Source: Hemileia vastatrix
Lineage: Eukaryota > Basidiomycota > Pucciniomycetes > Pucciniales > Zaghouaniaceae
NCBI GenBank assembly: GCA_030280995.1
Contig: JASXTE010000002.1
Coordinates: 23,132,183-23,196,182, forward strand
Reading direction: 5' to 3'
DNA: 64,000 nt
The translations under genes and the position numbers were made by a program. The notes under the pieces were generated by a model, which saw only the letters and a program-made list of their open reading frames with translations, ran no database searches and was not told the origin of the DNA. This document shows, in pieces, positions 31,141 to 42,431 of this stretch; position 1 is the first letter of the stretch, and each line of letters begins with the position of its first letter.

Positions 31141-34100
31141 CCCTCCTCTCCTTCCAGTTTTATTACCTACTTATTCCTCCCTAACACTTTATTTTTATAT
31201 ACAGAAATAGGGACTGAGTTGAAAGGGAGGAAATTGGGGTTCAAGGATTGTGAAGGCAAGGTAAAGAGGAGAAATGGGGCTACAAGGGTTGGGGAGGCTT
31301 GAGAGAGGGGTGAGGAAGGGTATATGGGGTAGCGAAAAGGTTGGGAAAGAATTGGAAGGTAAGATTAAGGGTTTCTGAAGTATTTTGAATGAAGAAAAGG
31401 GTTGGGGAGAGGTTGGGAGGGGTGAAATGGGGATCAAAAGAGGATGGCATACAATAGGGCTGGGAGGGTATCAAAAGTGGTGGGGAGGGAAGACAAGAAT
31501 GTGTTGATAGAATTGAAAGGGATGGGTATTGGTGCAAAATGAGTGTGAAAATAGCAGGATGGACTCTGTTATTTGGGTGAAGAACAGAGTTCATTGTCAT
31601 AAAATATTAACTGAAACATGAAATATATAAGGTGAAAAAATTAACTCCAAAGTAGTTTTAGACATACGTTAGCATTTTAAATAAGATACTAAAGCTGTAA
31701 ATTTAATTTATCATGTAAATTATTTTTGAATTATGGTGTATGGATATGTATAATTTTTCACTAACTCAAAATACAGATGTATTGGTCATTATTTATATAC
31801 ATTGTAATATAAGGAGTGAGAATTAATATGATATAAAACATACCAATATAAAATTAGTTTAGTTTTTCCATCAAACTTTTTTATGTAATGTGGTTGACAA
31901 TTATATATGTGACAAAAAAATAATAGGTATTTTAGAAAATAATTTTAACCAAAAAAATTTGATTAAGTTTTAGACCATTTTTGTAGGCCTCATTAGGTGA
32001 GCTTACATAGTTTAGAATGTACATGTGAGTCTTGCTGGTGAGGTGAAAAAAATCTTCTACATGAATCTTGGGCTTCAAATGAAGATTTACCACAAGATAT
32101 AATAATAAAATTATAATTTTTTTCTTAATTTCTTAATTTCTGATTATTATATGTGCTATATTAAATATATATAATTACTAAAAAGTCAGGAAAAAAAGTA
32201 TAAAATTTCTTAATATATTTTTTATTAGTTAATCAGTAAAAGAAACAACTATCTGAGATCTCTTAATTTCTAAAATTCTATTATTAAAATAAATACATAA
32301 AATCTTTTAAAGTTAAATATCTTAGCTTTAAAAGAACTTAGATTGAACTCTCAATGACAACCTATGCATGACTGTGGTTCAACCTTAGTTAAACTTTTTG
32401 AAGTTCTTTTAATTTCTTAAAATTAAAAAATGTTATTATAATGTAAGTCTAAGTATATTTTTTTAACAAAAATATTTTTTCTACATGATATGAATTTATG
32501 GGAATAAATAAATAAAAATTTTTTTTTTAAAAAAATTATTTCAAATAGCTGTAATTTTATCTTCAATTATTATAGAATGATTTTTTTTTCAATTGATAGA
32601 CTGAAAAAAATTCTACAGTTATGTTTATATTCCTAAAATATCTAAAAATAGTTTCTAGAGCTCCTATTGATACTCAATATACTTTAACAAAAGAAAAAAA
32701 TCTCTTTTAAATAAAAATATTTCAGGTACTTCCTAGTAACACATTCTTTAATATAGATCTATATGTTTAAGTTTAAACCAATTCCAATGCATAAAAATAG
32801 AAGTTTTAAAAATATAAACATAAAATATTTTTTAAAAATTTAAATTTCAATCAAAATTAAATTATTGACTTGTTTTTCTGCTTTAATCTTCACTGGAAAT
32901 TCATAATACTCTCAGTTTAAATTAATTTAAGTAAAAAATTACTTATTCATGTATTGAATTTTGATAATAAAAATATTCAAGAGTATTTATATAGTATTTT
33001 TTTCTAGAAAGTATCAAAAATATTGTCTAATTAAATTTATAAGATTATTTACTTTTACCTATAGGTTTTATTTTCTTATTTCAAATAAAGAATTGAAAAA
33101 CAATTAAAATGTATATTTAAGATGAGGAGAAGGTGCAATTTCAGAGCTGTAAAATTATCTTGTAAATTTATTTTGCTCACCAACCAAAGTATGATCCTCT
33201 ACAATTTTAATTAAGAAAATTTGAATAAAAAAGCTGAAATATTTTTACAGATATTTTAAAATATTTTAATAGATTTATACTAATCAGAACTTAATTTCTA
33301 TAATATTACAAATTTATATTGTCATGGTTCAAGTTATCTATTGTATCTTTCTTACAAAAAAATTTATATATAGATGTCTTTCTACAAATGAAATTATGGA
33401 ATTATGAAAAATATCAGCTCTACCTCTTTGGTAGAGTATTTGAATTCTATATAAGCCTGAAATTTGATCTTTCGCACCTCTTCTTAAATGGAAACACTGT
33501 AAAATTATTGAGGTGAATCTCCAGACGAACAGTATTTTTATATCAAATATCAGAATTAAAGTACACTATACTATTCAGCTTAATTTTTTAAGAAATATTC
33601 CTCTATTTACTTAAAAATTATTTTCATAAAAATAGGCACATTTTATCTGTATTTTTATAAAAGGAATTCACTGAGTGGTATTTTTTTTGAGTTCTCTAGA
33701 TAACTTTGCCAACTGAAAGTATTCCCCAAAAATATTTATGAAATCAATAAAAAAGATATTCTAAAATATAGATAGGTAATTCATTTACCCATGATATAAT
33801 ATATATATTCTCTTAGAGCTGAGGAATTGGTATTATTTAAAAAAGTGAAAAATATTTTGTGGATTTTTTTTCCTTTTCTTGCATTTTCTATGCCCCCAAA
33901 ATGCATTGGAGTCTTAAGCCTAAACATATATGCTAATTATAAGATACATAATAAACTATTTTTCATTTAAAAGTAATTAGTGTAAATATGTTGTGGAAGT
34001 TCTTCATTTAGTCAAAATGCTTCAAAAAAATTACCATACTTTAAATTTTTGTTTTCCATGTTTTTAATTTTAATCTATAATAAATAATTTAAGTTTTCTG

Positions 34101-34419
34101 TTGATTCTATTTTTTTAAAGAAAATTCAATAGATTGAAATATACCATTTCTAAATCTTGAAATTCAAAAAAAAATTATGGAGAAATTTAAATTATATTGT
34201 GTTAATAATAAAATTACAGTTTTTCAATTCTGGAAAAACAGTTGTAGGTAATTGAAAAAGTCACTGATTTTTTAATATTTAATCTGAAAGTTTTTAATAA
34301 AATTATTGTATTTATGAATAGTGATATTATTGATATATTTTCATTTATAAACTTAAATTAATAAAGTATTATTTAAATATTTTGAATCAAAAAATACTGT
34401 GCATTGAGTAGACTCATAG

Positions 34420-34615
34420 AATGATTTTTACTGGCTTCCATTCAGTTTTCATCACACTTTCACTATGGTTTCAATATAGATCCATTATTGTTTTTGTGAT
34501 ACTTCAAGTGAAAGTTCAGTATTACTTCAGTCTGAGTTCCACCTGATTTTTATCTGACTTATAGCTAAGGACTTGCTAGCAAGTTCCCCCCCAAATATTG
34601 TGTGGTGAATGGAAG
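34420..34615. repeat. Dispersed repeat with near-palindromic end, copy 1
   Basis: It matches the reverse complement of about 49270-49460. Shared blocks include GAGTTCCA, GATTT-TATCTGA and a near-palindrome GGACTTGCTAGCAAGT followed by a C-run and AAATATTG. The family is unknown. Confidence 0.5.
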
Positions 34616-35429
34616 AAACTGAAATAATATTAAATTTTTCCAATGAGAATTCTTTAGTGAGATTTGGCCATCCACTATTTTCTTCTTAGTTATATATATA
34701 TATATATATGCCTAACTATTCCAATTCAATCACATTGCACAATCAAATTTTTTTTGTGTTTTTATTGTATGGTGAGATGAATTACAAAAGGTGGTTATGG
34801 ATGAAGTAAGAAGGTTTACAGTTGTGAAAGACAGGATTTCTATTGCACTTTATGTCATAACTCATCTTCTTGAAGTATCAAAATATTGGACTTTTTTGGC
34901 TACTCATTTGAGTGAAATTTCCTTATGTTGACAATTTTATTTCAGGAAAACAGAGAGCCACCACCCCACCTCCACCTCTCCCTATTACTTGTCCCCCTAA
35001 CCCCATCCCTGTCACAAACACTTCCAAATTTCTAAAAGAATTTTTGAAGATATGTATAAGAACATATGTTGTTATTATTATTATTATTTGCAGAATATTA
35101 GAAAACTATTTCTCACATTCTATTGAAGTAATAATTATTCTTATTAGTTTTTGCAGAAATTTTTTAAGCTTATTTATTTTAAAAAATGTGAGTTCTTTTT
35201 TACTTTTAAAGGTTTTGGGTTTTGAAAAATAACCATTTTTTGTAGAAAAATACATGTCTATCCCTTCAGATTCACTTCTTACTTCTCTCTCATCTCCTTT
35301 GACTTCATTATAATTTTCTTTAATTTCAAATTATTTTCAATCATCATCTAAAACATCAACAAATAATAATTATAATCAAAATAAAAAAGATATTTAATAA
35401 AAAAATTCACTTGGATAGTATATTTGACC

Positions 35430-36383
35430 ATATATCAAGCTACAAGTACTTTAAAACTAAGTTTGATAAAAAGGATTATCAGTAGACTTTAACAGAAGAT
35501 ATAAATTATCTAACCAAATTAGAAGGCAAGGAGGTTAAGGCAGTAATAACTATTACTTTTAAACCTCAATTTATTTATGAAAATCATTCTTTTGATTGTT
35601 TAATAGATGAATCTTTTAAACAACCATCCAATCTCATCATGACACTATATCAAATTTCTTTGGCTTGCCTACCAATAAGGAATAAGAATATTATGGGTGG
35701 TATTATTATTGGTTTTGGATAAATACCAGAATTTGTTAAAGCATATTCTCTTGTTAAGTCTAATGATTTTTGTTTCATTCTTAATATCATATCACTCATT
35801 TTAAATCAATAGGCATCTGTTCTTTGCTCAAAAATTTATCTAAAGCTGAAAAAGATAAAGATTTTCAAAAATGACACACCTTAACTTCATTTAATTCTTT
35901 TATTTCTCTTTGACTTAATGTACTCTACAATAAATCTTTTTAGGAAAATTATGAACTTGCTACTAGAATTGGAATACAAAATTGGCATGACTCAGAATGG
36001 GAAGAGATTAGCAGTGAATATATATTGTTTTCCAATGTTATACTCACTAATTCAAGTTTTCATAAAAAAATTCATAGAAATTTGAATGATGCCAATTATC
36101 TTAACTTTGGGATATTCTCATACATTAATCCTATTACTGGACAACCTATTCCTTCACTTGCCAAAATCAAAAGACAAGGTTTATATTTCCCAAATCATAG
36201 GTGTATAATCAATTTTAGATTAGGAAATGGAATCATTGAATAAGTTTGGAACTCTTCCCACAATAATCAATATAGAACAAAAGTTCCTCCAGGTTTGGAA
36301 GCTTGTCACAAATTTACTAATTTTGGATTCCATTTCCAAATAGGTCAAAAACTAATCCAAAGGAAAAACAAGGTAAAAAAATA
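35430..36383 (+). pseudogene. Tet-like 2OG-Fe(II) oxygenase-type protein, decayed
   Basis: Two plus-strand exonic parts are visible. The first (about 35440-35830) includes ITITFKPQFIYENHSFDC and IRNKNIMGGIIIGFG and has internal stops. The second (about 35944-36383), after an acceptor CTTTTTAG, includes IGIQNWHDSEWEEI, FSNVILTNSSFHKKIHRNLND, FGIFSYINPITGQPI, GLYFPNHRCIINF, GNGIIE, a TAA, then FTNFGFHFQIGQKLI. This order (substrate-side strand, HxD-like element, later His and GIIE) matches my memory of the Tet-like oxygenases expanded in rusts and other basidiomycetes, often near transposons. The iron-binding HxD position reads H-R-N here, so the copy would be inactive even without the stops. 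The family call is from recollection and needs a profile search. Confidence 0.5.
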
Positions 36384-36399
36384 AGTAAAAAGTAAAAAT

Positions 36400-36840
36400 T
36401 TTAATGAAACTTAAGGTAGATCAAAAAATTATGTGGAATTTTAGAGTCACTAAATAATATTTTATTCTTTCATAAATTTTTAATAAATAAATCTGATATT
36501 TCAATTTACCAAACTAAAGTAATGGACCAACAACCTTGTGGTGTGAAACAGGTAATAATCACAAAATTAAATTTTTTTCATGGGGCCCCTTTAGCCTATA
36601 CATGTGGAAAGTCCCAAACTTACTTTCTAGACTTGATCTGAATTTTGGCTTGAAGAATTTTTAATACTTTAAAGGTAGTAAAATTGACATATCTTATTTA
36701 TTTATTTATCAATTTATGTAATTATATTAAATTTTGGTAATTTTTACCCCTTACTTCAATAAAACAAAGAAGAGGGTATTTCCAAATTTTCAAATCTTAC
36801 ATGTGAAATTGATGACTTAGAAAAATTTGGTGATACCCAA
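36400..36840 (+). repeat. Dispersed repeat D, copy 1 (target of B3)
   Basis: It matches the reverse complement of about 46840-47240 at roughly 80% by eye, including ATTATATTAAATTTT, CCCTTACTTCAATAAA and AAATTTTCAAATCT. B3 begins directly after CCCAA at 36840, so B3 inserted into this copy or at its edge. Confidence 0.65.
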
Positions 36841-38017
36841 TGTCATCCTAAATATCCTTAGGACTGAGTATTTCTTATGCTTAAAATAAGATAACCTTAA
36901 CTAGATTAAGCTTATATCTTAAGAATAAGGTTAAAATAATAATATATATTATTTTATTATATATATATATAATTATTATTCTATTATATAATGTATAATA
37001 GTTTAAATAGCTTATCCATGGCCTAATAATACTTATTAAGGTGTTAATGGAGTCATAATATACTTATCTTAAGTGATATGAAGTAATTATTGACATACAT
37101 AAGCTTATATGTATACATAAATCTCATATTCAGTGAAATATGCAGTATATTATGTATATTTAGGTATATAAGTGGGTTTTAGCCCCTTAATAGCTTATAA
37201 CCTTTGTTTTTCTGCTTATTTTAGGTCATATGGACGAAATCAGTGGACTCACAACGCCTACAGAAGCATAGACACCTATATCAGGCGCATACACCCAGTT
37301 TGGACAACTAAAATTACTTCCTTGGATGGTTATTCACGGATTTATGGGTTGGAAAGATGTTTTTGGGTTAATGTGGATGCTTGGGGATGTTATTGGGGGC
37401 TTGGACATTTTATTTGTTTCCTTTATATGCTTTTAGTTTCATTAAATCTCTTTTTTATCATTTATTTTACCTGTTTCTTTATGGTATCCGCTTTTATCTG
37501 GGTTTTCTATTTATGGTATGACTCTGTGTTATTATTAATAGTGATGGAGGGTCCTTACTGGAGGTCTGGGTGTTGAAACTGCTTGAAGTGGAAGCCATGT
37601 GGAGGTGATGGGCCCTCACAGTGCTGTAATTGCCGGGGATAGCAGTGACATCATCTGGATTGAAGGTCTGTGCACTCCAGTGGATTTGGGTATAAGTAAG
37701 AAGGGATTTTGACGGTTTATTATCATCATTCAATTACTACACTTCAAACAAACACTACACTACAATTATTAACATTCAGAAATATATTATAAAGCCCTTA
37801 TAAATTGATATTATCTTTATAAAAGCTATAACTATATTTTATTCTTCTATTTTCCACCACTAGCACGCATTTAAATCCAAGTATTGTGAGTTTTATTTGA
37901 GTATAACTATTCTATTAGTCTTCCCCTGAGGTTTAATCACTAAATCATTTATTAATAAGTAGTAGGACCATAAAATAAAACTATTATATCATACTTATAT
38001 ACTAGACTATACTGACA
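36841..38017 (+). repeat. 5' LTR of B3 (1,177 bp)
   Basis: Begins TGTCATCCTAAATATCC and ends ACTATACTGACA. Same length as the B1 3' LTR and homologous over its whole length. Confidence 0.9.
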
Positions 38018-38019
38018 AT

Positions 38020-38032
38020 TGGGGGTCTTTCC
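38020..38032 (+). other. Primer-binding-site-like sequence of B3
   Basis: TGGGGGTCTTTCC starts 2 nt after the LTR. B2 has the same 13-mer and B1 has TGGAGGTCTTTCC at the matching place. TGG at this position fits pairing with a tRNA CCA end; I cannot name the tRNA. Confidence 0.55.
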
Positions 38033-38528
38033 TTAAATTTTACTTATTATTTAGTATAAGCCTTGGGACGTGATTTTTACCTTAGTACAGCTCAAAATTA
38101 ACCAAATAATTGGGTCTGCTGCATATTAGTGGGTCATCATAACTCATTGATTGCGGAAAAGAACCCTTATAATAATTGTACTAATTTTTTACCATAAAAA
38201 TTAGATATTTACAGTAGTAACTGTACCCAATATAAACCCAATTTCACTTGGTATTTGGACACCAATATAACACCCAATTAAATTGGTATTTGGCTAAAGC
38301 TTGGTAAGCTAATTATTCACCCTTATAGGGGTCTAGTTAAACTTATTATTATATTTATAACAGATTTTTTAGAATTTTTCTTATATTTTATTTAAATAAA
38401 TAAAGATATAAATTCAGGGTAAGCTCCATTGCTTTTTTATTAGTAATATAATTGCTAATATCTCTTGTCTACTAAATTCCATAGAGTTTTTTCTTTTGTA
38501 GACGTAAAATATTGTTATTCTGAACAAT

Positions 38529-40199
38529 ATGAGTGCTCCTCAGGATAGTGTAAGTGAACAGCCTGCTTATAATACCAGGTCTAAAGCTAATAAAAACTTT
38601 CCAGGACATCACCATGGAGGGACAACAGTACCCCCAGCCAGAAAGCATGAGTATAGAGGAAAAGGACGCCCTCTTAAAAAAGATAACTATAAAAAAGACG
38701 TCTCCTCCTCTTCAGGATCAACTGTCCCACCTGGCCAAACAGGTTCTGAAGCTAGAGGAATCAAAATCTCTCATGTTCAAAGAAGTAGAGCAGTTGCAAA
38801 ACAATTGCAAGGTAGGATTTCATCAGATGAATCAGGCAATGGCAGAACTAAAGGGAGGCCAGCCCAGTCAATCAAATCAGCAACCCCCTACCCAAGGAGG
38901 GTCCACTCACTCCCAGGAGAAAATCCTGGTAGACAAATGGAAATGGGACTGGTTTCACCAACAGTGGACAAGCCACAGTTGCAACAGGGATCCGCCCCCT
39001 CATCTGACTTCCTCAGCTCACCCTTACAAGGGAAAAAAGCGCCAAAAATCAGGACTGGCAACCATCCCTTGGTAAGTAACTTACCCTCTCAGATTAGACA
39101 TAATACTGATAATTACAATATAGGTAATTCTATTGATGTTAAATCTGTACAAAAAATAGAGGAGGATTTAAGAAATTTAGGTTTTAGAGTAGATACACCT
39201 GACTTGTCTTTTGTCCATAATAACAGTACTATATACAATGATAATACAGTTAATCCTCAGTTGCAACCACCTACTAGTGAGATGAGAAGTTCGCAGGAGA
39301 GTGAGAGAATTGAAAAGGAGGACATGGAATATTTTAACAAAAATCCAACTGTCCATAGAATTGTTTCAGCATTGTGGAATAGAATGACTGATTGTGAGGA
39401 ACAGACAGTTAAGCTCACTAGTGATACAATTTCATCCTTGACATTGAACATTTCTCAATTAGCAACACGTAATAAAGAATTAGAGAAAGAACATTTGTCT
39501 CTAACTCTTAAATATGATTCATTGAGTAATAAATATAATGACCTTTCAAACAAATTTTGTGAGTTAGAAAAATTATATGAAACACATTTATTAAAAACTG
39601 AATCAAGAACAAAGTTATCTTTTGCACAGACAAATCAAAGTGTCTCTGAGATGCTACAAAGATTAACTAAAGTTGAGATTGAAACTGCCAATCTACTGAT
39701 GAACCAGGATAATCATAAGTATAATCAATATAATAATAATCCTTTCATTGGCAAAAGTGAATCTCATTCCTTCCCTGTACCACCACAATTAAAACCATCT
39801 GGTGGTAGTGTCAAATCTGAAAATGTAAGTCACAAATCCGTGCAGGAAGAAATACAAGACCATTTATCAAAAGTTAATGAGTTGTTGAATTTACCTAAGA
39901 TTAGTGAGATAAAATCCAATCAGAAGAACTGGCCTAAAATAGATCAGTACCCAACTTATGATGGGGAAGCCAGCTCTGATTGGCAACATTTTATTCAAAG
40001 AATTGACAACTTGAAATTCTCATATAAGTTACCAGATGAAGAGATAACATCAAAATTAATTTCTTTATTTAAGGATGTTGCTTTATTATGGTTTGAAGCT
40101 GTCTTAAGTGAGGGTAGAGACTACTCTTGGGCTGAATGGAAACATTGCTGCACCACTGACCACACTGATAAAGAAATCAGAAGCTTTCATTTGGAATAA
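38529..40199 (+). CDS. gag: B3 gag, C-terminally deleted and frame-fused at the deletion
   Basis: The frame starts at MSAPQDSV..YNTRSKANKN. It has a basic Ser/Gly/Pro-rich region (about residues 25-190), a coiled coil (about 270-360: DCEEQTVKLTSDTISSL.., ELEKEHLSLTLKYDSLSNKY), and a capsid-like part (about 450-540: NWPKIDQYPTYDGEASSDW, LISLFKDVALLWFEAVLSEG). After WAEWKH at about 40145 it runs into RT/RNase H sequence in the wrong frame and stops at 40199. The rest of capsid and the zinc knuckle are lost. A second overlapping frame (38554-39075) shows cross-family conservation. The product could still interact with Gag from intact copies (inference). Confidence 0.72.
   Translation: MSAPQDSVSEQPAYNTRSKANKNFPGHHHGGTTVPPARKHEYRGKGRPLKKDNYKKDVSSSSGSTVPPGQTGSEARGIKISHVQRSRAVAKQLQGRISSDESGNGRTKGRPAQSIKSATPYPRRVHSLPGENPGRQMEMGLVSPTVDKPQLQQGSAPSSDFLSSPLQGKKAPKIRTGNHPLVSNLPSQIRHNTDNYNIGNSIDVKSVQKIEEDLRNLGFRVDTPDLSFVHNNSTIYNDNTVNPQLQPPTSEMRSSQESERIEKEDMEYFNKNPTVHRIVSALWNRMTDCEEQTVKLTSDTISSLTLNISQLATRNKELEKEHLSLTLKYDSLSNKYNDLSNKFCELEKLYETHLLKTESRTKLSFAQTNQSVSEMLQRLTKVEIETANLLMNQDNHKYNQYNNNPFIGKSESHSFPVPPQLKPSGGSVKSENVSHKSVQEEIQDHLSKVNELLNLPKISEIKSNQKNWPKIDQYPTYDGEASSDWQHFIQRIDNLKFSYKLPDEEITSKLISLFKDVALLWFEAVLSEGRDYSWAEWKHCCTTDHTDKEIRSFHLE
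38554..39075 (+). CDS. Overlapping frame within 5' gag of B3 (173 codons)
   Basis: In the +1 frame relative to the gag ORF, this reads TMEGQQYPQPESMSIEEKD, a charged coiled-coil-like stretch (ITIKKTSPPLQDQL, LKLEESKSLMFKEVEQL), a Gln/Pro-rich part and then QEKILVDKWKWDWFHQQW before ending ..IPW-stop. Element C has a frame in the same place with QEKVEVSKRQWEWLNTQW ending ..KPW-stop. In both, the stop lies inside GGTAAG, a splice-donor-like sequence. It may be the true gag exon 1 rather than a separate protein. Confidence 0.5.
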   Translation: MNSLLIIPGLKLIKTFQDITMEGQQYPQPESMSIEEKDALLKKITIKKTSPPLQDQLSHLAKQVLKLEESKSLMFKEVEQLQNNCKVGFHQMNQAMAELKGGQPSQSNQQPPTQGGSTHSQEKILVDKWKWDWFHQQWTSHSCNRDPPPHLTSSAHPYKGKKRQKSGLATIPW

Positions 40200-42285
40200 T
40201 GAAAGACAACAAGCTTTTAATAAGTTGAAAGAATGTTTAATGACAGCTCCTATCTTGGGATTACCAGATTTCCAATTACCTTTTGTATTATATACAGATG
40301 CAAGTTTTATTGGACTGGGTGCTGCTTTGCATCAAAAACAACTTATTGAAGGTAAAATGTCAGAAGTAGTAATCTGCTATATTTCACGTACTCTGAGAAG
40401 TGGTGAATTGAAATATGGTGCTACTCAACTTGAATGTTTGGCAGTAGTATGGGCTCTTGAAAAGCTACATTATTACCTTGAAGACCAAAAATTTGAGTTA
40501 ATAACTGACTGTAGTGCATTTAAGTCACTCTTAAACATAAAAACTCCTAATAGACACATGTTTAGATGGCAATTACCTGTACAAGAATACAGAGGACGGA
40601 TGACTATTACAAATAGAGCAGGAACCTTGCACTCTAATGTAGATCTGTTATCTAGAGTACCTCTGCCTAATAATGATGATAATCCTGCTTATGTTCCTGA
40701 GTTAGAGATTATTAACATTTATGGCATTTATATTGTAGATCTTGAGGATGAATTTATGCAATCAATTCTTGATAATTATAATTCAGATCCTGACTTAAGT
40801 AAATTAACTACAATATTAAATGATCCATCTAATGCTTCAATGAATGTTTTAATAAAAACATTACCAAATAAGTATAAAGAGGCATTAGAGAAAGGAAAAT
40901 TTTCCATTGAGGATGGTTTTATATATTACAGGAAAAAATTAAGTAATGTAATTGTAATTCCCCCTTCAATGAAGGAGTTAATGTTAAGTATATGTCATGA
41001 TGATATATTAGCAGGTCATTTTGACTACCATAAAACATTAACCAGAGTAAAAAACACAGCTTGGTGGATTAACATGTCCGAGGATGTTCAGAAATATGTT
41101 GAAACATGTGATTCTTGTCAAAAATCTAAAAGATTAACAGGAAAAAGAGCTGGTTTATTACAAAAAATTGAGCAACCAAAAGCTCCATGGGAAATCATTA
41201 ACATGGACTTTGTAACAGGTTTGCCAATAGCAGGGCATAAGAGTTATAACTCCTGCTGGGTAATTGTAGATAGATTTACAAAGATGTGTAAATTTATTCC
41301 TACCCACAAAGAGGTTTCTGCAAAGGACTTAGCTTTTTTATGGTGGACACAAATGTTAAATACAGCAGGTTTCCCCAAAGCAATAGTTTCTGACAGAGAT
41401 CCTAAATTTACTTCTGAGTTCTGGACGTCACTTATGGATGTTTCAGGGTGTCAATTAAAACTTTCTACAGCACACCATCCACAAACTGATGGGCTAGCAG
41501 AAAGAATGATACAAACCTTAGAAGATATGATAAGAAGATACTGTGCTTTTGGTCTTAATTTTAAAGACAATGACAAATTCACGCATGATTGGGTAACCCT
41601 TATCCCAGGTTTAGAATTTGCATATAATAGTACAGTACATTCTTTCACTGGCAAAAAGCCATTTGAGTTATGGTTGGGTTATGTACCTAATACCCCTGCT
41701 AAAACTCTTAATAAGTTACCTAGATTGGATATTCATCCAGGTACTAAATCTTTTCTTCAGATGCAGGAATTATGCAGAAAACATGCTCAAGAATGTATAA
41801 ATAAGGCTTTTGAGTATGAAAAGAAAAGATGGGATAAAGCCCATAAAGAACAAATGTTCAAAGAGGGTGATGAAGTCCTTATTTCAATGCTACATTTCAA
41901 TTTAAATGGTAATGTTAAATTGAAGGATCCATTCATTGGACCATTTGTAGTTAAAAAGATGGTTGGTAATAATGCTGTTGAGGTTATTCTATATGCACCT
42001 TATGATAGAAAACATCCAGTATTTCCTATTTCTCTTATAAAACCATACCATTCTAATGATACTGCTCTCTTTCCAAGAAGATCAGGAAGGCATAAACAAC
42101 AACCTGAAGAAATAGTGGAAAAAGCAGAAATTGAAAAGATACTTAAAAAGAGACACCTTACTAAAGAAAAGGGAGTTGAGTATCTATTAAGATTTAAAAA
42201 TAAATCAAGTGAATATGACCAGTGGATTCCAGAGAATGAAATCTCTGATCTTAAAAATCTCTTGAAAAAATTTAAATCTAAATAA
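40146..42285 (+). CDS. pol: B3 pol remnant: RNase H, integrase, chromodomain (intact frame)
   Basis: The open frame runs from 40108 (in gag-derived sequence) to TAA 42283-42285, 725 codons; pol homology begins at the deletion junction, about 40145. It contains the end of RT (IAAPLTTLIKKSEAFIWN), RNase H (YTDASFIGLGAAL, QLECLAVVWALEKLHYYL, TDCSAFKSLL), H2C2 zinc domain (GHFDYH, CDSCQKSK), and an integrase core with D367 (NMDFVTG), D429 (VSDRDPKF) and E465 (LAERMIQ), an exact D-x35-E. A GPF-like module and a C-terminal chromodomain (about 665-720: IEKILKKR, EYLLRFKNKSSEYDQWIPENEI) follow. Protease and polymerase are absent, so mobility would depend on other copies. The chromodomain is expected to direct integration to marked chromatin. 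Confidence 0.85.
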
Positions 42286-42431
42286 TACTGTTCATTCAGT
42301 ATATGTATTATAAAAATTATTTTTTTATTTTATTTTATTATTTCATTCCTTAAGATTAATTAAAATGTCTTAACATTTTTTTATTGTTTTTTTTGGGGTG
42401 AAGGAGTGTCCTGGTAAGAAAAATGGTTTTA

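Larger units (their letters stand above)
30984..34890. other. AT-rich stretch with a CT/GA strand switch, no gene recognised
   Basis: 31000-31190 is pyrimidine-rich and contains four exact 10-bp units CACCCCTCTC at 31101-31140. 31200-31570 is purine-rich on the same strand. ORFs here are low-complexity artefacts. The remainder is AT-rich with a (TA)n run at about 34691-34708 and a dispersed repeat at about 34420-34615. I found no coding support. Confidence 0.5.
36841..42410 (+). mobile_element. Ty3/Gypsy chromovirus B3, internally deleted, 3' LTR missing
   Basis: The 5' LTR (36841-38017), primer-site-like TGGGGGTCTTTCC (38020-38032), gag and RNase H-integrase-chromodomain are on the plus strand. 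The purine tract GGGGTGAAGGAG (42395-42406) is followed by only TGTC of the 3' LTR before the palindrome starts at 42411. About 2.1 kb covering late gag, protease and most of RT is deleted relative to B1. Both remaining ORFs are uninterrupted, so this is the best-preserved copy of the family here. Confidence 0.88.

Noticed and set aside
31195..31600. Proline-rich minus-strand ORFs
   Set aside because: These are a by-product of the purine-rich strand; low complexity and no domain or codon signal.
33417..33436. Short hairpin CTCTACC/GGTAGAG considered as part of a tRNA
   Set aside because: No cloverleaf, anticodon arm or A/B boxes can be built around it.
37172..37576. 134-codon plus-strand ORF in the B3 LTR as a gene
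   Set aside because: LTR sequence; homologous LTRs have stops and frameshifts in the same stretch.
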